From assembly GCA_021740785.1 (NCBI GenBank), contig JAIOZI010000001.1, positions 62,001 through 126,000 of the forward strand: a stretch of DNA of 64,000 nucleotides. The letters run 5' to 3'. Below the pieces are notes generated by a model. The model worked only from the letters and a program-made list of their open reading frames with translations. It was not told the DNA's origin and searched no databases. The first letter of the stretch is position 1; every line of letters begins with the position of its first letter. A program made the translations under genes and the position numbers. The DNA comes from Melioribacteraceae bacterium (lineage in GTDB: Bacteria > Bacteroidota > Ignavibacteria > Ignavibacteriales > Melioribacteraceae). Positions 38,001-47,000 of this stretch are shown one piece after another.

Positions 38001-41000
38001 ATGCAAACGTATCCGATCAAAGTGGATTATTCACAATTCCATTATTAGCCGTTACCAGTCCGAATGGCGGTGAAGTATGGAAAGCTGAAGCAACAAAAGC
38101 GATTACCTGGAATTCAGGTAATATATCAACAGTTGAGTTATTTTACACTACGAATAATGGCACTTCTTGGGAGTCAATTTCTCAAAATATTAATGCATCG
38201 TTGGGAACGTATAATTGGTCTATTCCTGCTGGATTAAGTACATCCCAAGCGAGGATTCGAATTGTTGATGAAAGCGATAATACTATTCTAGATAGAAGCG
38301 ATGCTACATTTTCAATCGGAACTTTAGAATTAACTTCACCAGCCGGGGGTGAAAAATGGCAGGCTGGTTCAACACATAACATCACATGGTCCAGCACAAA
38401 TATCGACAGTGTTAAACTGGAGTATTCATTAGATAATGGAACAAGCTGGACTTTAATCAAATCCTCAATCGGCACTTCATTGGGTGTTTATGCTTGGACA
38501 TTGCCAAACAATTCTTCTAGTCAAGCTTTGGTTAGAGTTAGTGCAAGTACCGATCCATCATTCAATGATATTAATTCTGTATTCACAATTGCTTTACTTG
38601 AGGTTACCAGTCCAAATGGAAGTGAAGTATGGCAGGCGGGTTCAACACATCCTATAACATGGAATAGCGGGAGTGTATCGAATATAAATATTTCTTATTC
38701 CTCTGATAATGGAGTAACTTGGAACTCGATTGCTTCGAATGTTGCTGCCGCAGCCGGAACAAGAAATTGGATCATTCCTTCTTCACTTACAACAACTGAA
38801 GCGCTTGTTAAAATTGAGGACGCTTCCGATGCATCAATAGTTGACCAAAGTGATAATATATTCACTGTAAATAATCTTGAACTAACTTCACCTGCGGCAT
38901 CTACAATCTGGCAGGCCGGTACGATTAGAACAATAAAATGGTCCAGCTCAAATGTAGGAAATGTAAAACTGGAATATTCAGTTGATGGAGGCGGAACTTG
39001 GAATGAGATTACTTCGTCAATATCTTCATTACTAGGTTCACATGATTGGAATATTCCAAGTGCACTCAGCACTACGCAAGCAAGAGTTAGAATTACTTCT
39101 GTTGATAATCCATCAGTTAGTGATGTAAGTCCGGATTTTACAATTAATCAGCTTCAGTTAACATCACCGGGCGGAGGGGAACAATATCAAGCTGGTTCCA
39201 CCCAAGCAATTACATGGACCAGCTCGAATGTGAATCAAGTTAATTTGTCTTACAGTACGGATAACGGTGTAAACTGGACGACCATTGCGAACAATGTTCA
39301 AGCATCTCTCGGAACAAAAAACTGGAATATACCCGGTACGATTTCAACAAATCAAGCGCGTGTAAGAATCGTTGACGCAACAACATCAACTACAAGGGAT
39401 TCGAGTAGTACTTTTACAATCGGGACACTAACACTAACTTCCCCGCTTGGAGGAGAACAATGGCAAAGCGGGAAAACTCATCAAATTTTATGGACCGGCA
39501 ACGAAACTTTTGAAAATATTTCAATTGAATACTCAATTGACGGAGGAACTTCATGGAATTTTATTTCAGCAAGTTACCCCGCTGATTCAGGATCATACTC
39601 TTGGAGTATACCAACTGCAGTATTCAGCAATCAAGCAAGAATTAGAATTAAAGATACAAGCGGCGGTTTTGTTCAGCAGACAAGCGCAGATTTTACTATC
39701 AGCAGATTAATTGTCACTTCACCAAACGGCGGGCAATATTGGCAATCAGGAACAACAAAGCAAATTACCTGGACGGCTGATCACATCAATAATCTAAAGA
39801 TTGAGTTTTCATCAGATGGGGGAACTAGCTGGTCTGAATTAGCAAATTCCGAAGATGCATCAAGTGGTACTTTTGACTGGACGATTACACCAACGACCAC
39901 ATCAACAAATAATGGAATTATTAGACTTAGCGACGCTTCAAACTCAACCGTTTCTGATAGAAGTGATGCTGTGTTTACAGTTGGAAACATTACCGTTACA
40001 ACGCCAAATGGCGGAGAGGTAATTCAAGCAGGACTGCCATATACAATTACATGGAGCAATACGGCAAGTGTATCCGATGTAAAGATTGAATATTCCATTG
40101 ATTCAGGAACTTCATGGCAAACTGTTATCAATTCAACGGAAGCGGATGGTTCTTACAAATGGAACGTTCCCGGAACACTCTCATCAAGCACATCTTTAAT
40201 CAGGATAACTGATATTGCATCCAGTGGTGGAATTCTTGATGTGAGTGACAATGCATTTACCTTCGGCGCTTTGTTATTAACATCCCCTGACGGCGGCGAG
40301 GCATTAAAAGTTGGTTCTACACATGCAATTACTTGGACTGCCGGTACTAACATAGCTAATGTGAAATTAGAATATTTTTCACCAACAGCCGGATGGCAGA
40401 ATATTGTTGGATCAACTCCTGCCGCAGCAGGAACTTATAATTGGACAGTTCCGAATTCACCGACAGATTTGGCAAAGGTTCGTGTGTCGTCCGTTGCAAA
40501 CCCAACAATTATAAACGAGAGCGACAGTACATTTAGAATTGCAAATTTGGCTGTTACAAGTCCGAACACTGCAGTCAAGTGGCAGGTCGGTACAACTAAA
40601 GCAATCACTTGGAGCAGGTCTTCAAATGTTGCAAATATAGATATCTATTATAAAGTCGGAGCCGGTAATTGGGAAAATATTATACTAAATACCGCGGCAT
40701 CAACTGGTACATATAATTGGCTGGTTCCAGATGAAACATCTACATCTGCAAAGATAAGAATTGTTGATTCCCAAGCGCCTGCTGAAATTATTGACAGCAG
40801 TGATGTATCATTTACAATAACAAAACTAAATTTAACAAGCCCTGATACAAGTGTTAACTGGTTATCCGGTTCGACACAATCGATTACGTGGGAAGCAAGC
40901 TCTGATCTTGCTCAGCTCGAAATTAAATATTCGACCAATAATGGCAGTACATGGAATGTAGTCACTAACTCAGTTGCCGCAGCAGCAGGAGAATATAGCT

Positions 41001-44000
41001 GGACGATTCCTTCTTCAATTAATTCCAGCAATTCTCTGATTAAAATTAATGATAAGAATGTCACAACTATAACATCAACCTCCGGTTTGTTTACAATTTC
41101 GGAAGCTAGTTTAACGCTTACATCACCTTTAGGCGGTGAATACTGGCAGGCAGGTAAACAATACCAGATTACTTGGAATGCGACTTCCAATGTTGACAAT
41201 ATTAGTATCGAATATTCACTCGACGGCGGGGGAAGCTGGAATAATATTGAATCACCGGTTTCTGCGGTAAGCGGAACATATAATTGGACGATTCCAATAT
41301 CTCTGCAAAGTACCCAAGCACAAATTAAAATTACTGATGCAGTTAATTCATTCTTAGCTGATTCCAGTGATTTTGATTTTACAATCGGGAATGTTACTCT
41401 AACCTACCCGAACGGAGGCGAACACTTACAAGCTGCCAGAGTTGAGAATATAACCTGGACTAACAGTGCAAGTGTTGCAAATGTAAAAATTGAACTATCA
41501 ACAAATGGCGGAACGAATTGGATAACGCTTGTTCCATCTACCCCGGCTGCTGCAGGCAGTTATGCATGGACGGTTAATAATCTGCCGACTTCAAACGCCC
41601 GGGTTCGTGTTAATGATGCCGCTTCATCTAATGGAATTACAGATCAAAGTGAAAGTGATTTTTCAATAAGCCTGTTGGAATTAACTTCACCAAACGGTGG
41701 AGAAGTTTATCAGGCAGGGGATAGTAAGACAATTTTATGGACCGCTAGCGCCGACATTGCGACTGTTCAATTAGAATATTCGACTGACGGTGTTAATTGG
41801 AATGCAATTAATACTACTCCGATTGTAGCTTCATTGGGTGAATATACTTGGTCTATTCCACAGACACTATGTTCAACAAATCTTCAGATTCGGGTTAAAA
41901 ATTTCGCATTCCCACAGGTATTGGATATCAGTGATGCCGTGTTTACAGTAAAGCAATTGGATATTGTAAATCCGACCGGTGGAGAAAATTGGCAGGTGGG
42001 TACTACACAAAATCTTGATTGGGATGTATGCGGTATTCTGAATATTAAAATTGAGTATTCATCTAATAACGGAACAACATGGAATACTATCATAAATTCT
42101 CATGATGCAACACAGGTTTACAATTGGACAGTTCCTTCTGTGATATCCTCTCAAATGTTAGTTCGTGTTACAGATGTTGTTGATGGAAATATCAGGGATA
42201 CAAGTGGTCTATTCTCAACATTCAATCCTGCACTTAGTTTAACCTCTCCTGATGGCGGCGAACACTATCAAGCCGGTGAGACTTATAACATCACCTGGTC
42301 AAGTTCTCTGATCTCAAATATTAAAATAGAATTTTCTGATGATGACGGAATTTCATGGACGTCTTTAGCAAACTCATTTGACGCCGCATTAGGCTCTTAT
42401 CCGTGGAGTATTAATCAGTCAGTTGAAACAACCAGCGGATTGATCAAAATATCGGATGTTGATAATCCGCATATTCAAGATTCGAGCGCTAATTCATTTA
42501 CCGTAAGTAAATTACAGATTACAAGTCCAACGGGCGGAGAATACTGGCAATCCGGTACAACAAAAGCAATTACTTGGACAGCAAGCGCAAGTATCCCGAA
42601 TGTGAAAATTCAGTATTCTACAGATGACGGTTCAACATGGAATAATATTGCCGGCGCGACAAGCATTGCATCGGGAGCCGGATCCTATTCATGGAATATT
42701 CCATCGAGTGTTTCATCCGTGAATGCAAGAATACGAATTCAGCATTCAACAAATGCTAATATCAAATCAATTTCTCCTGAAGCGTTTACGATTGGAAATG
42801 TTGCAGTGGTTCAGCCTAACGGAGGAGAACTGCTTCAGGCTGGAAAAACCGCTTTGGTAAAATGGACAAGAAGTACAAGTGTTGCTGAAGTATTAGTAGA
42901 ACTATTTGATTTAAATGATAATACAATTATAACTTCTAAAACCAGCAGCGCTGCTTCCGGTCAAACAAATTTATTAATTCCATCCGATGCTTTAACGGAT
43001 TCTGCAATTGTAAGAATCAGTGATAATGCAAGCAGTTATAATATTTTGGATTCTAGTGATGCATCATTCGCGATTGTGACATTAGATCTCACAAAACCAA
43101 ATGCATCAACCAATTGGCCTTCCGGTTCAACACAGGAAGTTACCTGGACTAACAGTACAGGTATAAGTTTAGTTAGTCTTGAATATTCACTTAATAACGG
43201 ATTAACATGGGATACTATCGGGACAAATATTAACTCAAGTCTGGGTAAATATAATTGGCCAATCCCGAATGATATTAGTTCAAATGAAGCTAAAGTGAGA
43301 GTTTATAGTCCGGCAAATCCATCTATTGCAGATACGAGTGATAAATTTAATATTTATGTTAGATCGCTTACTGTTACGAGTCCTGACGGCGGTGAACATT
43401 TACCTGCAGGTGATGTATATTCAATAAGATGGACAAGTAATTTCGTGATCACAATTCAAATAGAATTCAGCTCAAACAATGGTACAGATTGGGATACACT
43501 TACAACTTCAGCAATTGCTTCTGATTCAGCATGGGCTTGGAACATTCCGAGTGACCTAGATACAAAACAAGGATTGATAAGAATTCGAGATATTACTAAT
43601 CCATCCCTTGTTGATGTTAGTGATGCGAACTTCAGCATTGGCTCAATTGATGTTACAAATCCAACATCCGGAGAAAAGTGGCTTGCAGGTTCAGATCAAA
43701 ATATATCATGGAATACCACATCTTCTGTTGAGTTGGTTAACATTTATTATTCATTAGATCCTACTGCTAATGATTCGGATTGGGTCTTGATCAAAAATAA
43801 TGTTGATGCATCATTAGGAAATTATTATTGGGCTGAAGTTCCCTCTGTTGAATCTTCTAGGGCAAGAATTATAATTACCGATGCGGAATCGTCAAAATTA
43901 ATAAAGTCTTATAGTGATGAATTTACAATTGCCAGGTTAGAAATTGCTTCACCTAACGGAGGTGAATTTTGGCAGAGCGGAACAAGCAATCTTATTGAAT

Positions 44001-47000
44001 GGTACGCAAGTTCAAGTATTGGTGTTGTTAATATAGATTTATCGACAGATAATGGTGTGACCTGGTCTACAAGTATAGCTTCCAATGTTAATGCCGGATT
44101 AGGTTCAATAAATTGGAACATCCCGGAAGGATTGATTTCTGATTCCGCAAAAATAAGAATTGCTGATATTACAGATGCTGCTCTGGCTGATACTAGTGAT
44201 GCAATATTCCATATCGGAACATTGAGTTTGACAAGTCTAAATGATGGCGGAAAGGTATTGGTTGGTCAGACAAGACAGATCACCTGGACTACAAGCCCGA
44301 ATGTGACAAATGTAGATATCCATTATCAAATCGGTGACGGAATTTGGCGCCAGGTTGTACTCGGTCACTCAGCCGCTTCATTAAACTATGACTGGCTGAT
44401 TCCAGATACACCCACTGATACTGCTTATGTTAGAATTAGAGATTCAGCTAATCCAGATTTAGTAGATAGTAGTAATTCATTTACTATCGCAAAATTAGAT
44501 ATCGATTCACCTAATGGTGGAGAAGTTTGGCAGTCAGGAACAACTCATCAGATTCAATGGGAATCTCAATTCCTAAATAATCTTAGAATTGAATTCTCTT
44601 CGAATAACGGTTCAAATTGGACTACTATTTTTACTAATGTTGATGCCTCATCAGGTTCTCACGATTGGTTGATATCTGCTTCACTGTTCACTGATTCGGC
44701 AAAGATTAGAATTAGCGATATGATTGATCCTACTCTTGTTGACAGCAGTCAAAATGTATTTCAAATCGGCTCCGTTCAATTGACTGTTTTTAATTCGGCA
44801 CAAAAAGTATTAGGTACTTCCGAACAACAAATTAGATGGGATTTTTCTAGTTCGATACAAAACATCGATCTTCATTATAAAACTTCAGACGGGGTCTGGA
44901 CACCGATAACTTTATCATATCCGGCAGACTCAATGAAGTATACATGGACTGTCCCGGATATCCCATCTCAGAATGTTTATTTACGTATTCGTGATGCATT
45001 GAATACATCAATCCAAGATACAAATGATGCTCCTATTACAATTGCTCGGTTAAATCTTGCAACTCCTAACGGAGGTGAAGTATGGCAGGCAGGGAATACA
45101 AATCAAATTCAATGGGAATCAGAATTTATTGATGCAGTAAAAATCGAATTCTCTTCGAATAACGGTTCAAATTGGACTACCTTGTATCCTTCGGTTATTG
45201 CATCCGAGGGAACAGTTGACTGGTCGATTCCAACAACCTTATTTACAGACTCAGCAAAAATTAGAATTTCTGATGCGGCTAGTCCGACTTTAATAGATGT
45301 TAGTGAAAGTGTCTTCCAAATTGGTTCATTACAATTGACCGTATTTAATTCGACGCAGAAGATTTTGGAAGGATCTTCACAAGTTTTAAGATGGGACTTT
45401 GCCAGCTCAATTGAAAACATAGATCTGCATTACAGGACTTCGGATGGTGTTTGGAGACCGATTGTTCTTTCTTATCCTGCTGATTCAATGGCGTATAGCT
45501 GGATTGTGCCAGAGGATCCATCTGATTCTGTCTATGTTAGAGTTCGGGATGCATTAAATCATAGTTTACATGATACATCAAATGCACCGGTTACTATTTC
45601 AAGGCTAAAACTCACAACTCCAAATGGAGGTGAAGTTTGGAAAACCGGGACAACTCAATCTATCGCATGGGAAAGTGAGTTTGTTGATCAAATTAGAATT
45701 GAATATACAACAGATACGGATGATTCACCAACATGGCGGAGCTTAACCTCATCGGCTCTAAATGCTGAAGACGGTTCATTTAATTGGGTCATCGACGATG
45801 ATGTAAATTTAGCAAATCCTAATTATAAAATTAGGCTGCGTGATGTTGCTAGTTCGAACATAATTGATACCAGCGAATCAACTTTTACAATAAGTTATAT
45901 AAATCTCATCTCACCTAACGGTGGCGAAGGGCAGCAGCTTGGGACTGCGTTCGACATCGAATGGGGTGTTAGTACGAATACCATATCTAAAGTAAATCTT
46001 TATGTTCAAACCACAGATGGAAGTTTAGTCTGGTCGCCAATTGAACTCGGTTTAGACGCCGATGATTTAACTTACCATTGGTTGATCGATATTACTCCTT
46101 CATCTACAAGTAAAATTAAAGTAGAGGACGCTGACAACCCCGAAATTTATGATGAAAGTGATGATGTTTTTACAATAAGTGAAATTGAATTATTATTCCC
46201 TAATGGAAGCGCGGTTCAGAAAGTTCAAGTTGGAAAGACTTATTCGGTTACATGGAAAAGTACTTATATTAATGATGTGCTTGTTGAGTATTCTGTGAAT
46301 AACGGTGTTAGTTGGAATAGAATAGGTACAGCCTCTGCAGACACTGAGGAAATCAGTTGGACGGTAGATAACGTACCTTCAAGGAATGCGCGTATAAGAG
46401 TAAGTGATTTGACCTATCCGACTATTTATGACGAAAGCGATACAACATTTGCTATTAGTTCAATGAGGTTATTGAATCCGAACGAATTATTGGCATTTAA
46501 GGTTGGCAGTGAAGAAGATATAACTTGGGAAACAACTAATGTTGATACAGTGAGAATTCAGTTGTCGACTGATTCCGGCTTGACCTGGCCTGTAGAAGTA
46601 GCAACAGTTCCAGCCGCTGATGGAACATTTACTTGGTTGGTTCCAAATCTGAAAACTGTTAATGCAAAAATAAGAATTACTGATCAATATGATATAAACG
46701 TCAGTGATATTAGTGATACTACCTTTGTCATCGGGGATTATCCGCAGGTTTCATCGGTTGCTGAATTCCAAAGCGGAACAGTTAAATTGCTTTATGATTT
46801 TGGAACACCGGGTGAGACAATTAGTCTTACAGAGTTGAGTTTCCAGAAAGGTACAAGCAGCCCGATAAACTCAACAGCTTATCTGCTGGGTGATTATTCG
46901 GCAATAGTAGGTCCCGATGTTGATACGATAAAATGGAATTCGAAAGGGAATCTTGATGAATATGAAGGCACTGTTGACGTTATTGTTAAGTTCCAATCGA

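Noticed and set aside
32165-46726. CRISPR array or non-coding satellite
   Set aside because: The periodicity of about 280 bp lies inside one open frame, with protein-level conservation and varied codons; there are no short identical repeats with spacers.
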